From assembly GCA_902769705.1 (NCBI GenBank), contig CACXPX010000005.1, forward strand, positions 96,139 to 160,138: a DNA stretch of 64,000 nt. Direction: 5' to 3'. Positions 9,611 to 16,662 of this stretch are shown here, piece by piece. The notes under the pieces were generated by a model. That model was not told the origin of the DNA. It saw only the letters and a program-made list of their open reading frames with translations, and did not search any database. The stretch is from an uncultured Prevotellaceae bacterium. Its GTDB lineage: Bacteria; Bacteroidota; Bacteroidia; Bacteroidales; Bacteroidaceae. Each line of letters opens with the position of its first letter. The stretch's first letter is position 1. Position numbers and translations under genes: made by a program.

Positions 9611-9784
9611 CTTGTTCGGCTATTTGTTTAATATTTTAAGAAGTAGAAGAAGTAGAAGAATAGGAAGAAGTAGAAGCCATAGCCTTGCCTATAGGAGGAA
9701 TAACAGCCTTTTCTTCTTTTGCTTCCTCTGATTCCTTTGATTCTTTTAATTTCTTTAATTCCTCAACTTCCTTTAATTCTTCTC
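9611..9784 (-). other. Low-complexity spacer between trpD and trpC
   Basis: This 174-nt gap in an otherwise tightly packed operon is strongly strand-asymmetric. On the mRNA the first half is GA-rich and the second half is UC-rich with repeated CTTCTACTTCTT-like units, so the two halves can base-pair imperfectly. One minus-strand frame is open for about 50 codons (Glu/Lys-rich, then Ser/Thr-rich) but has no start codon in a suitable place, so I do not call a gene. Confidence 0.5.
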
Positions 9785-10789
9785 TTACGAATTAATCTCG
9801 GCAAACTTCTTGAATGTTGCCAACGCTCTGCCGCTATCAATCGACTCACGCGCAATCTCGATACACTCATGGATGTCTTTCTCTCCACGCTCCATCACCT
9901 GGATTCCGAAACCGGCATTGGCCAGAACGATGTTCTTTTGTGCCGGCAACGCCCTGTTTTCAAGCACCGCGTCGAAGATGGCAGCAGCCTCTTCTTCGGT
10001 TGCACCACCCACAAGCTCCTCTGGTTTGGCAATGTCGAAGCCCAAATCTTGCGGATGGAACACGCGCTCGTAATGATTCGTCGTCACCTTAAAATCGCCG
10101 GTCAGCGAGATTTCATCGTATCCGTCCATCGAATTCACGATGCCATAGTCGATTCCGATTTTCTGATACACATTATTATATAGTCTCATCTGGTCGAGAT
10201 TGGCCACTCCCAGCAACTGGCATTTGGGTCTTGAAGGATTCACGATGGGGCCCAAGAGGTTGAATGCCGTCGGGAACTGCAGAGCCTTGCGGATAGGGCC
10301 GACGAACTTCATGGCCTTGGCAAAGAGCTGTGCATGCAGATATACGATGCCTGCCTCGTTGATGGAGCGGTTCAATTGGTCGATGTCGTCTGTAAACCGC
10401 ACGCCATGCTGGGCAATCACATTCGAGGCTCCGCTCGTAGATGTGGCGGCATAGTTGCCATGCTTGGCCACCTTGTATCCCGCACCGGCAATCACAAAGC
10501 ATGCCGTAGTCGAGATGTTAAACGTGTTCTTACGGTCGCCACCTGTTCCAACCACATCGATATAGCGGTCGCAATCGAGAATGGCAGGCACTCCTGTCTC
10601 CAAAATACCATCGCGGAACCCCAACAGTTCGTCAACCGTGACACCTCTCATCTGCAAGGCGGTCAACAGGGCGGTAATCTGTTCGTTGGGTATTTCACCC
10701 TTCGTGATACCCACCAGAATGTTGCGAGTCTCCTCACGGGTGAGAACCTCGTGATTGAGCATGCGATTTAATACATTTTTCATTTCCAT
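9785..10789 (-). CDS. trpD: Anthranilate phosphoribosyltransferase
   Basis: A 334-residue enzyme that joins anthranilate to PRPP. GTGGDRKNTFNIST is the PRPP/phosphate loop and NYAATSTSGASNV the following conserved segment. The frame can be opened at a TTG at 10795, but the ATG at 10789 has a good AGGAG ribosome-binding site 7 nt upstream, so I use it. It is the first structural gene of the operon, some 70 nt below the attenuator hairpin. Confidence 0.94.
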   Translation of the reverse strand: MEMKNVLNRMLNHEVLTREETRNILVGITKGEIPNEQITALLTALQMRGVTVDELLGFRDGILETGVPAILDCDRYIDVVGTGGDRKNTFNISTTACFVIAGAGYKVAKHGNYAATSTSGASNVIAQHGVRFTDDIDQLNRSINEAGIVYLHAQLFAKAMKFVGPIRKALQFPTAFNLLGPIVNPSRPKCQLLGVANLDQMRLYNNVYQKIGIDYGIVNSMDGYDEISLTGDFKVTTNHYERVFHPQDLGFDIAKPEELVGGATEEEAAAIFDAVLENRALPAQKNIVLANAGFGIQVMERGEKDIHECIEIARESIDSGRALATFKKFAEINS

Positions 10790-10858
10790 AGTCAAATCTC
10801 CTATTTTGTTTTGTTTGTTGATTTCTTAATTCTCCGCTTCCTCCGCGCTTTTATGAAA

Positions 10859-10889
10859 GAAGGCCTGTCGTTGAGAACGGCAGGCCTTC
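10859..10889 (-). terminator. trp attenuator terminator hairpin
   Basis: A 9-bp stem GAAGGCCTG/CAGGCCTTC (10859-10867 with 10881-10889) continues after one mismatch into CGTT/AACG around a 3-nt loop. On the minus strand it is followed by TTTCAT, a modest U-rich tail. It stands between the trp leader peptide and trpD, so it would stop transcription before the structural genes. Confidence 0.82.
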
Positions 10890-10960
10890 ATGTTTCCATA
10901 TCTTTAATGTATAACCACACGGCGTTGCGACTCACGACTATTTTAATCTTGAGTTACGCC
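10867..10960 (-). promoter_or_regulatory. trp leader: pause hairpin and antiterminator pairing
   Basis: On the minus strand two alternative structures can be drawn. Pause hairpin (1:2): GGCGT plus ACTCA (10950-10960) pair with TGAGT plus ACGCC (10921-10934). Antiterminator (2:3): GTCGTGAG (10931-10938) pairs with CTCAACGAC (10867-10875) with one bulge, and CGTT/AACG can extend it. The 2:3 pairing uses the upper part of the terminator stem and loop, so the two are mutually exclusive. A ribosome stalled on the Trp codons (10959-10967) would cover segment 1 and favour antitermination. The structures are seen by eye; energies were not computed. Confidence 0.75.
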
Positions 10961-10988
10961 ACCACCATGCAGTTGTCATCATTGTCAT
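10938..10988 (-). CDS. trpL: trp operon leader peptide
   Basis: A 16-codon ORF reading MTMMTTAWWWRNSRLK with three consecutive TGG codons at 10959-10967. It starts about 25 nt below the trp promoter and ends in the sequence that forms segment 2 of the attenuator. Three Trp in 16 residues directly upstream of a trp operon, with a terminator and an antiterminator behind it, is the classical design for ribosome-mediated attenuation. A run of A and purines precedes the ATG; there is no strong Shine-Dalgarno, as is usual in Bacteroidetes. Confidence 0.85.
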   Translation of the reverse strand: MTMMTTAWWWRNSRLK

Positions 10989-11014
10989 ATTCGTCTTTTT
11001 TTATTATTCGGCGG

Positions 11015-11046
11015 CAAAATTACTTCTTTTTCTTTTAATCCGCAAA
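11015..11046 (-). promoter_or_regulatory. trp operon promoter
   Basis: On the minus strand TAATTTTG (11015-11022) fits TAnnTTTG and lies 20 nt below TTTG (11043-11046). Transcription would start near 11008, about 20 nt before the leader peptide start codon. Confidence 0.8.
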
Positions 11047-11239
11047 TTTTTCAGCCACTTTTTTTACAAAATCTCATTAACCCACCCATTCCGATGTCTT
11101 TATAGCTGCCTCCACATTCTTTGTCAGCATCTGAAAACAGGGGGAACATCAGATTCTCGTTTTCGATTTATTCCATCAGAGTGATGGGCGAACTGCGCAG
11201 GGCATTGAAAGGCCTCGTAGAGAGATAATTATTCCTCAA

Positions 11240-11410
11240 CAGTCACAGAATCACAGTCACAGTTCAAAAAAAATGTCACATTTCACATCGCAACCCTCTT
11301 TATAAGAGTTTATAACTAATTAATAATCAATTAATTATATATATAATAGGATGGTATAAAGAGATGCGGATGTGGGTTTTAAACTAACTGTGACTCTGTG
11401 ACTGTGACTG
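11240..11410. repeat. Nested inverted repeat with AT-rich centre
   Basis: The outer arms are tandem runs of TCACAG-type units: 11240-11264 and, in inverse orientation, 11386-11410 (TGTGAC units). Inside them CACATCGCA/TGCGGATGTG and CTTTATA/TATAAAG form further inverted matches. The centre (about 11305-11350) is almost pure A+T. The 170-bp structure is 50 bp upstream of the primase-like fragment. Short iterated repeats around an AT-rich core resemble a replication origin, but that is an inference. Confidence 0.65.
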
Positions 11411-11459
11411 CGAAGGGTATCAAGAACTATTCAAAAACACTTTAATTATTTGAGAATCA

Positions 11460-11774
11460 ATGCGTTACAATATTTTCAACAGCAAGGCTCCGGCAATGCC
11501 CAAGCCTGCTAAAGGCACAGAATTCTGTAAATTACTCCTCTCACAGGCCTCAAAAGACATGCGTGAGCCACTTGTTCCGATGGCAATCCCCGCACTTGCC
11601 GCCCATTTAACCAATGTTAAATTCATGTATTGTGACAACAAATACTATGAATTGTGTGGCCAAATGGGTCATTTGATTGGTCCTTCGGGTATAGGAAAGG
11701 CCCAATTAAATCATCTCGTAGAGGCAATTATGCGCCATTTCCGTGAGCGTCAGGATGGCACTTGTGGCTTCTGA
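11460..11774 (+). pseudogene. Truncated DUF3987/primase-helicase-like fragment
   Basis: An ORF of 104 codons whose sequence resembles the start of the DUF3987 ATPase region of Bacteroidetes VirE/primase-like mobile-element proteins. The P-loop-like GPSGIGKAQL at about residues 73-82 and the following HLVEAIMRHFRERQD are the recognisable parts. Full-length relatives run for several hundred residues more; here the frame ends in the first unit of the 22-bp repeat array. It is therefore a truncated remnant and probably non-functional. The family assignment is from memory of the motif context and should be treated as moderate. Confidence 0.55.
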
Positions 11775-11862
11775 GGGTGGCTGATGTGGCATCTGACACG
11801 GCCACTTGTGGCATCTGACGTCCTTAGAAGCTACATGTGACAGTCTCAGAAGCCGTCTTTGA
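11758..11862. repeat. 22-bp dyad repeat array A (five units)
   Basis: TGA triplets at 11772, 11794, 11816, 11838 and 11860 mark five 17-bp units at an exact 22-bp period. The unit form is TCA-N11-TGA; the left triplet is degenerate in the first four units (GCA, GCT, CCA, TTA) and exact in the fifth. The core TGTGGC occurs in units 1-3. The array starts where the primase-like ORF is truncated. It is followed by TGA-AAGCATAGCTC-TCA, an inverted version of a unit seen in arrays B and D. Confidence 0.8.
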
Positions 11863-11885
11863 CGAAGTGAAAGCATAGCTCTCAT

Positions 11886-12038
11886 TATTTCAGGAAATGC
11901 AAAAGAAACTGGCCCCATGAACGAACTATGCTAAGGGCAAATCAAAGATTTGTGAACTTCGTGAATTATTTTTTCGCCGACACATAATAAAGTGATGTTG
12001 CCTGCGTTGTAATAATAGAACACAAACATGAATTGCCT
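11886..12038. other. Intergenic sequence with no recognised element
   Basis: AT-rich sequence between repeat array A and the small ORF upstream of rpe. I see no TAnnTTTG promoter of good quality, no terminator and no convincing ORF in it. Confidence 0.5.
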
Positions 12039-12164
12039 ATGGAGTATTTTACATCAGAAGAAGCAAAACCGTCAGAGAAAACATTGAATTTCATTCGCCA
12101 GATTGCCTACACCTATCGTGTTTTGACGATGAACGGACGAACGGAATCCTATTGCCTCAACTAA
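12039..12164 (+). CDS. Small conserved-looking ORF upstream of rpe
   Basis: A 41-codon ORF, too short for usual gene callers. Its product runs from MEYFTSEEAKPSEKTLNFIR through a middle IAYTYRVLTM to the end GRTESYCLN. It reads like a real protein (balanced composition, amphipathic helix in the middle) and I have an impression of similar 40-residue proteins in other Bacteroidales, without being able to verify it. It ends 18 nt before the rpe start, so it may be co-transcribed with rpe or be a leader ORF. Function unknown. Confidence 0.55.
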   Translation: MEYFTSEEAKPSEKTLNFIRQIAYTYRVLTMNGRTESYCLN

Positions 12165-12182
12165 TCGCGGAGAAGTAAAAAG

Positions 12183-12842
12183 ATGAGCACACTTGTATCG
12201 CCGTCGATGCTGGCGGCAAACTTTGTCAATCTTGAGAAAGACATTCAGATGATCAATCGCAGCAAGGCCGACTGGCTGCATTGCGACGTGATGGATGGTG
12301 TCTTTGTTCCCAACATCTCATTTGGATTCCCCGTGCTGCAGTCGGTGGCGAAGATTTGCGAGAAGCCGCTCGATGTGCATCTGATGATTGTGAAGCCCGA
12401 ACGCTACATCGAACAGACTGCCAAGCTGGGCGCGATGATGATGAACGTTCACTATGAGGCCTGCACCCATCTGCACCGCACCATCCAAGAAATCCACGAT
12501 GCGGGCATGAAGGCTGCCGTCACGCTGAATCCCTCCACCCCCATCCACTCGCTCGAAGACATCATTGGCGATGTGGAAATGGTGCTGCTGATGAGCGTGA
12601 ACCCTGGCTTCGGCGGACAAAAGTTCATCGAGAACACCATCGAGAAAGTGAAGCGTCTGCGCAAGATGATTGACGACAACCACCTCAGCACGCTGATTGA
12701 GGTGGACGGCGGTGTGCAAGCCGAGACCGCTCCCCGGCTGGTGAAAGCTGGTGTGGACGTGCTGGTCAGCGGCAGCTACGTCTTCAAGGCCGCAGATCCG
12801 CTGGCTACCATCGAAGGGCTGAAAGCGCTGGAAAGAGGCTGA
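12183..12842 (+). CDS. rpe: Ribulose-phosphate 3-epimerase
   Basis: A 219-residue TIM-barrel metal-dependent epimerase interconverting ribulose 5-phosphate and xylulose 5-phosphate in the pentose phosphate pathway. The N-terminus SPSMLAANFVNLEKDI, the metal-site segments HCDVMDGVFVPNISFG and VHLMI, the loop SVNPGFGGQKF and the C-terminal EVDGGVQ...SGSYVF are all in the expected order. A GGAG-like ribosome-binding site is 10 nt upstream of the start. A strong terminator follows. Confidence 0.95.
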   Translation: MSTLVSPSMLAANFVNLEKDIQMINRSKADWLHCDVMDGVFVPNISFGFPVLQSVAKICEKPLDVHLMIVKPERYIEQTAKLGAMMMNVHYEACTHLHRTIQEIHDAGMKAAVTLNPSTPIHSLEDIIGDVEMVLLMSVNPGFGGQKFIENTIEKVKRLRKMIDDNHLSTLIEVDGGVQAETAPRLVKAGVDVLVSGSYVFKAADPLATIEGLKALERG

Positions 12843-12864
12843 GAACGCCCCCTAACGACACACA

Positions 12865-12919
12865 AATGTCCACGGATGAATCCTAAGAACACTTGATTCA
12901 CTCGTGGACATTGTTTTTA
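12865..12919 (+). terminator. Terminator of rpe
   Basis: A 10-bp stem AATGTCCACG/CGTGGACATT (12865-12874, 12903-12912) with further pairing GATTCA/TGAATC inside, followed by GTTTTTA. Confidence 0.85.
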
Positions 12920-12927
12920 TTGAAGCT

Positions 12928-12992
12928 TAAAGGGCATAAAGAGGAGTGCAGGGGTGTAAAGGGACAAATGTTCACTCCACTTTACGCCCTTT
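12928..12992. other. Long hairpin between convergent rpe and sigma genes
   Basis: AAAGGGC-A-TAAAG pairs with CTTTA-C-GCCCTTT, and GGAGTG/CACTCC pairs inside. There is no clear U-run on either strand, so it is only a possible 3' structure for the sigma-factor transcript. Confidence 0.4.
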
Positions 12993-13020
12993 AGACCCTT
13001 TCAAAGCCCTACAAAAAACT

Positions 13021-13620
13021 TCAGACGGCCAGTTGCAAGGTGACGTCGTATTCCTTTGCCATACGGCGCAGGTTGAGCAAAGCATAGCGCATGCGCCCCA
13101 ATGCCGTGTTGATGCTCACACACGTGGTCTCGGCAATCTCCTTGAACGACATCTGCTGATAGAAGCGCATGAACACCACTTCGCGTTGCGGAGCAGGCAG
13201 CTTTTCCATCAGGCGGCGCACGTCGCGCATCACCTGGTTGTTGACATACTGGTTCTCGATGTTCGACTCATACAACTCCCTGTCGCTGATGTTTGAAAGG
13301 TCGTTGCCCTCGGTAGGCTCCACAATCTTGTCGGCCTTCTGCTCGCGATACCAGTCCATAATCACGTTATGGGCGATTCGCATAATCCACGCGCCGAACT
13401 TCCCGCTTGTGGTGTATTTGCCCTGCTGAAGCTTGGTGATGACTTTCACGAACGTCTCTTGGAAGACGTCATCAGCCATGTCATTGTCGCGGACAACGAA
13501 AAGGATATACGAATAAAGCTTCGATTGATTGCGTGACAACAGCAAATCAAACGCCCGATTGTTCCCATCTACATACGATAATGCCAACTCTTCGTCGGTC
13601 ATATCCTTCAGATTTTTCAT
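13021..13620 (-). CDS. ECF-type RNA polymerase sigma factor
   Basis: A 199-residue sigma-70 family protein with region 2 (residues about 20-90: the FQETFVKVITKL segment and the WIMRIAHNVIMDWYRE end of region 2) and region 4 (about 130-190: LPAPQREVVFMRFYQQMSFKEIAE followed by the helix-turn-helix). No anti-sigma gene adjoins it, unlike SusC-linked ECF pairs; the nearest PUL gene is divergent and 480 nt away. It has its own promoter at 13712-13743. I would expect a stress or general regulon, but the target is not visible. Confidence 0.88.
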   Translation of the reverse strand: MKNLKDMTDEELALSYVDGNNRAFDLLLSRNQSKLYSYILFVVRDNDMADDVFQETFVKVITKLQQGKYTTSGKFGAWIMRIAHNVIMDWYREQKADKIVEPTEGNDLSNISDRELYESNIENQYVNNQVMRDVRRLMEKLPAPQREVVFMRFYQQMSFKEIAETTCVSINTALGRMRYALLNLRRMAKEYDVTLQLAV

Positions 13621-13711
13621 TTTCTTAATCCATTGGTTATTAAGTAAATGATGTTTCGATAGGCGTCAGGTTTTAATTAATAATTAGGTTGTCAAATAAT
13701 TTTATCGCTTG

Positions 13712-13743
13712 CAAAGATAAGTGTTTTTATTTATCCCACCAAA
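13712..13743 (-). promoter_or_regulatory. Promoter of the ECF sigma factor gene
   Basis: On the minus strand TATCTTTG (13712-13719) lies 20 nt below TTTG (13740-13743), an exact fit to the Bacteroidetes consensus. It shows that the sigma gene does not depend on the upstream transcript described at 13855-13924. Confidence 0.8.
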
Positions 13744-13854
13744 TTTTTGGGGCATTTTTTTATGATTGCCGTTTTCGCGCGCCACGTTTGACATGATCAA
13801 ATGTAAAACTTTCTTCACTCGAAGATACTAATGCGCCCGTTTTCGGACGAACAT

Positions 13855-13924
13855 AAAAAGAGGTTGGTGCAGGAAGCTACCAACCTCGAGGGACGATTTC
13901 GTAAATCTCGAAATCTAAAAAACA
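13855..13924 (-). ncRNA. Candidate small RNA (about 70 nt)
   Basis: A consensus promoter (-33 TTTG at 13958-13961, 20-nt spacer, -7 TATATTTG at 13930-13937) drives a transcript that would start near 13924. It first forms GATTTCG/CGAAATC (7 bp) and then a 9-bp stem GAGGTTGGT/ACCAACCTC (13860-13868, 13879-13887) followed by five U. That is a complete transcription unit without a plausible protein. The sigma gene downstream has its own promoter, so this is better read as a small RNA than as an attenuated leader, though a leader remains possible. Confidence 0.6.
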
Positions 13925-13929
13925 TGCCG

Positions 13930-13961
13930 CAAATATAAATTTTATATTCGAAAAAAGCAAA
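13930..13961 (-). promoter_or_regulatory. Promoter of the candidate small RNA
   Basis: TATATTTG (13930-13937) and TTTG (13958-13961) on the minus strand with a 20-nt spacer. No coding region starts behind it before the terminator at 13855-13887. Confidence 0.7.
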
Positions 13962-14025
13962 TTTTCTTTAAGAAAAGTGCATTTTTTAACACAAAAATCA
14001 AAAAATAGTATATTTCTATGGTGAT

Positions 14026-14059
14026 TTTGAAGCTTTTTCTTGAATAATTGTTATCTTTG
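14026..14059 (+). promoter_or_regulatory. Promoter of the GH28-GH105 gene
   Basis: TATCTTTG (14052-14059) matches TAnnTTTG, with TTTG at 14026-14029 and a slightly long spacer of 22 nt. The start codon is 44 nt downstream. The same TTATCTTTGCA-like box recurs upstream of the CE8 and susC genes. Confidence 0.65.
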
Positions 14060-14103
14060 TGCAATTAATAACTACAAAACAATCAAAAACGTCGACACGA
14101 AAC

Positions 14104-16650
14104 ATGAAATTCTTACAAACTCTAATCATCGCTTTGCTCATGCCTACGTGCATGATGGCTCAAGGATGGGACGAGAACGTCTACCGAAACATTGAGAAAA
14201 ACATCAGCCAACCCACATTTGCTGACCGCGAGTTTGTCATCACCAAGTATGGTGCCAAGCTGACGGCAACGGCGGCACAAAACCAGAAGGCCATCAACAA
14301 GGCTATCGCTACATGCTCGAAAGCTGGTGGCGGACGCGTCATCGTGCCTGAAGGACTTTGGAACACGGGAGCCATCACGCTGCAGAGCAACGTGAATCTG
14401 GTGGTGGAAAAGGGAGCCACGCTGCTCTTCGCTTTCGACTTGAACCTCTACCCCATCGTGAAAACCCGGTGGGAAGGCATGGACTGCATGAACTATCAGC
14501 CTTGCGTCTATGCCTATGAAGCCCAGAACATTGCCATCAGCGGACAAGGAACCATCGACGGCAACGGCTCGAACGAGACTTGGTGGCAGATGTGCGGCAA
14601 GGACACTTACGGATGGAGTGAGAAGACGGTGGAAAGCCAGAAGATTGGCCGCCCCCTGCTGTTTGAATACGCCGAAGCCGCCAAGCCTATTGAGGAACGC
14701 AACATGAAAGGCACGGGCATGCGTCCGCAACTCATCAACCTCTACCGTTGCGAGAACATCCTGATTCAGGATGTCACGCTCCTGCGTTCGCCTTTCTGGG
14801 TGATTCATCCCCTACTCTCGAAGAACATCACCGTGAAGAACGTGACCATCCACAACGATGGTCCTAATGGTGACGGTTGCGACCCTGAGTCATGCGAGAA
14901 CGTGCTCATCGAGGGCTGCCACTTCGATACGGGTGACGACTGCATCGCCATCAAGAGCGGCCGAAATGCCGACGGGCGAAAGTGGAACATTCCTTCACGT
15001 AACATCATCGTTCGCAAATGCAAGATGCTCGACGGACACGGCGGCGTGGTCATCGGTAGTGAGATTACCGGCGGATGCCAAAACGTCTATGTGGAAGATT
15101 GCGAGATGGACTCGCCGAACCTTGACCGTGTGCTGCGCCTGAAGACCAACACATGTCGCGGCGGAGTGATTGAGAACATCCACATGCGCAACGTGAAAGT
15201 GGGCCAATGCCGCGAAGCCGTCATGCGCATCAACCTCAACTACGAGCCTCGTGAGAATGCTCCACGCGGATTCATCCCAACGGTTCGCAACATCTATATG
15301 GAGAACGTAACTTGTGAGAAAAGCCGTTATGGCGTGCTCATCAACGGACTCGACGAAGCCGACAACATCTATAATATTAATGTGAAGAACTGCCGCTTCA
15401 ACGGTGTTCAGGAAGATGCCGTGAAGCGTACGGGCAAGAGTCATGACCTGCACTTCGAAAATCTTTTTGTCAACGGCTCGCTCGTGCTACTCGAAAAGCC
15501 ATACAAACACTATTCGGAATGGCTCACAACGTCGGAAATGAAGCGTGTCGCCCATCCTTACCTGCTCGACTTCTCGAAGAAACCCAAATGGAGCTACGTG
15601 ATGGGTATTGAACAGGAAGCCATGCTCGACACGTGGCTGGCCTACAAGAACGACGAGATCCTGACATACCTGAAGGAATATCCCGCCACAATGATTGACG
15701 AAAAGGGCAACATCACGGGCTACAAATACGAAGACTTCAACCTCGACAACGTTCGGACTGCCCGCTACATCTTCCGCATGAACCAGCTGGAGCCGCAGAA
15801 GAACGTGGAAACGGCATTGAAGACGCTCTTCAAGCAACTCGAGAAGCAGCCTCGCACGAAGGAAGGCGTGTGGTGGCACAAGGCCATCTATGCCAACCAG
15901 GTGTGGCTCGACGGCATCTTCATGGGACTCCCCTATTACACGATGGCAGCACCCACATTGAAGGGGCAGAAGAAAGCCGTGAAATACTACAACGATGCCG
16001 TAGACCAAATGACGAAGACCGACAAGCGCACCTATGACGAGAAGACGAAATTGTGGAAACATGCTTGGGATGAGACCCACTCCATGTTCTGGGCCAACAA
16101 GGAAACTGGGCAGAGCCAGCACACTTGGGCACGCGCTTTAGGATGGTATGTGATGGCTATGACCGAGGTACTTGACGTGCTTCCGCAAGACTATGCACGC
16201 CGCCAAGAGGTGGTCGATTTGCTGAACAAAGCCATGAAGTCGGTGGTGAAATACCAAGACAAAAAGACGGGAGTGTGGTATGACGTATTGGACGTCAACG
16301 ACCCGCGTAACTATTTGGAAGCCACAGCTTCATCCATGTTCGCTTATGTATTGCTTAAAGGCGTTCGCAAAGGCTATCTCGATGCCAGTTTCAAGGATGC
16401 CGGCATCAAGGCATACAATGGAATCATCAACGAATTCATCCGCGTGAACGCCGACAAGACCATCTCTTTGACACGCTGCTGTTCAGTCAGCGGACTGGGT
16501 CCCGACAAGAGTCCGCATCGCGACGGGTCGTTTGAATACTACATGAGCGAACCCATCCGCGACAACGATGCCAAGGGCGTGGGACCATTCATCTGGGCTT
16601 CGCTCGAAATGGAACAAATGGGATACAACACAGATTCATTCAGTAAATAA
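14104..16650 (+). CDS. Bimodular pectinase: GH28 polygalacturonase fused to GH105 hydrolase
   Basis: An 848-residue secreted enzyme. The signal peptide (MKFLQTLIIALLMP..MMAQG) supports the ATG at 14104 over an upstream GTG that lies inside the promoter. Residues about 40-480 are a GH28 right-handed beta-helix with D257 (in NGDGCDP), D278-D279 (GDDC), H312 (GHG) and R345/K347 (RLK). Residues about 530-845 are a GH105 (alpha/alpha)6 barrel, with WLDGIFMGLP and HAWDE...HTWARALGWYVMA typical of unsaturated galacturonyl/rhamnogalacturonyl hydrolases. One chain could thus cut polygalacturonan or rhamnogalacturonan and remove unsaturated uronic acids made by lyases. The precise substrate is uncertain. 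It is followed after 12 nt by a PL1 lyase in the same operon. Confidence 0.9.
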   Translation: MKFLQTLIIALLMPTCMMAQGWDENVYRNIEKNISQPTFADREFVITKYGAKLTATAAQNQKAINKAIATCSKAGGGRVIVPEGLWNTGAITLQSNVNLVVEKGATLLFAFDLNLYPIVKTRWEGMDCMNYQPCVYAYEAQNIAISGQGTIDGNGSNETWWQMCGKDTYGWSEKTVESQKIGRPLLFEYAEAAKPIEERNMKGTGMRPQLINLYRCENILIQDVTLLRSPFWVIHPLLSKNITVKNVTIHNDGPNGDGCDPESCENVLIEGCHFDTGDDCIAIKSGRNADGRKWNIPSRNIIVRKCKMLDGHGGVVIGSEITGGCQNVYVEDCEMDSPNLDRVLRLKTNTCRGGVIENIHMRNVKVGQCREAVMRINLNYEPRENAPRGFIPTVRNIYMENVTCEKSRYGVLINGLDEADNIYNINVKNCRFNGVQEDAVKRTGKSHDLHFENLFVNGSLVLLEKPYKHYSEWLTTSEMKRVAHPYLLDFSKKPKWSYVMGIEQEAMLDTWLAYKNDEILTYLKEYPATMIDEKGNITGYKYEDFNLDNVRTARYIFRMNQLEPQKNVETALKTLFKQLEKQPRTKEGVWWHKAIYANQVWLDGIFMGLPYYTMAAPTLKGQKKAVKYYNDAVDQMTKTDKRTYDEKTKLWKHAWDETHSMFWANKETGQSQHTWARALGWYVMAMTEVLDVLPQDYARRQEVVDLLNKAMKSVVKYQDKKTGVWYDVLDVNDPRNYLEATASSMFAYVLLKGVRKGYLDASFKDAGIKAYNGIINEFIRVNADKTISLTRCCSVSGLGPDKSPHRDGSFEYYMSEPIRDNDAKGVGPFIWASLEMEQMGYNTDSFSK

Positions 16651-16662
16651 CGACTAGACTTT

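Noticed and set aside
9640-9784. Minus-strand open frame of about 50 codons between trpD and trpC
   Set aside because: It has no start codon after the trpD stop and is low-complexity Glu/Lys then Ser/Thr.
10811-11038. 75-codon plus-strand ORF over the trp leader
   Set aside because: It starts at TTG, is antisense to the attenuator and leader peptide, and has no promoter or RBS.
13712-13961. Reading the hairpin at 13855-13887 as an attenuator of the sigma gene
   Set aside because: Kept only as an alternative: the sigma gene has its own consensus promoter downstream of the hairpin.
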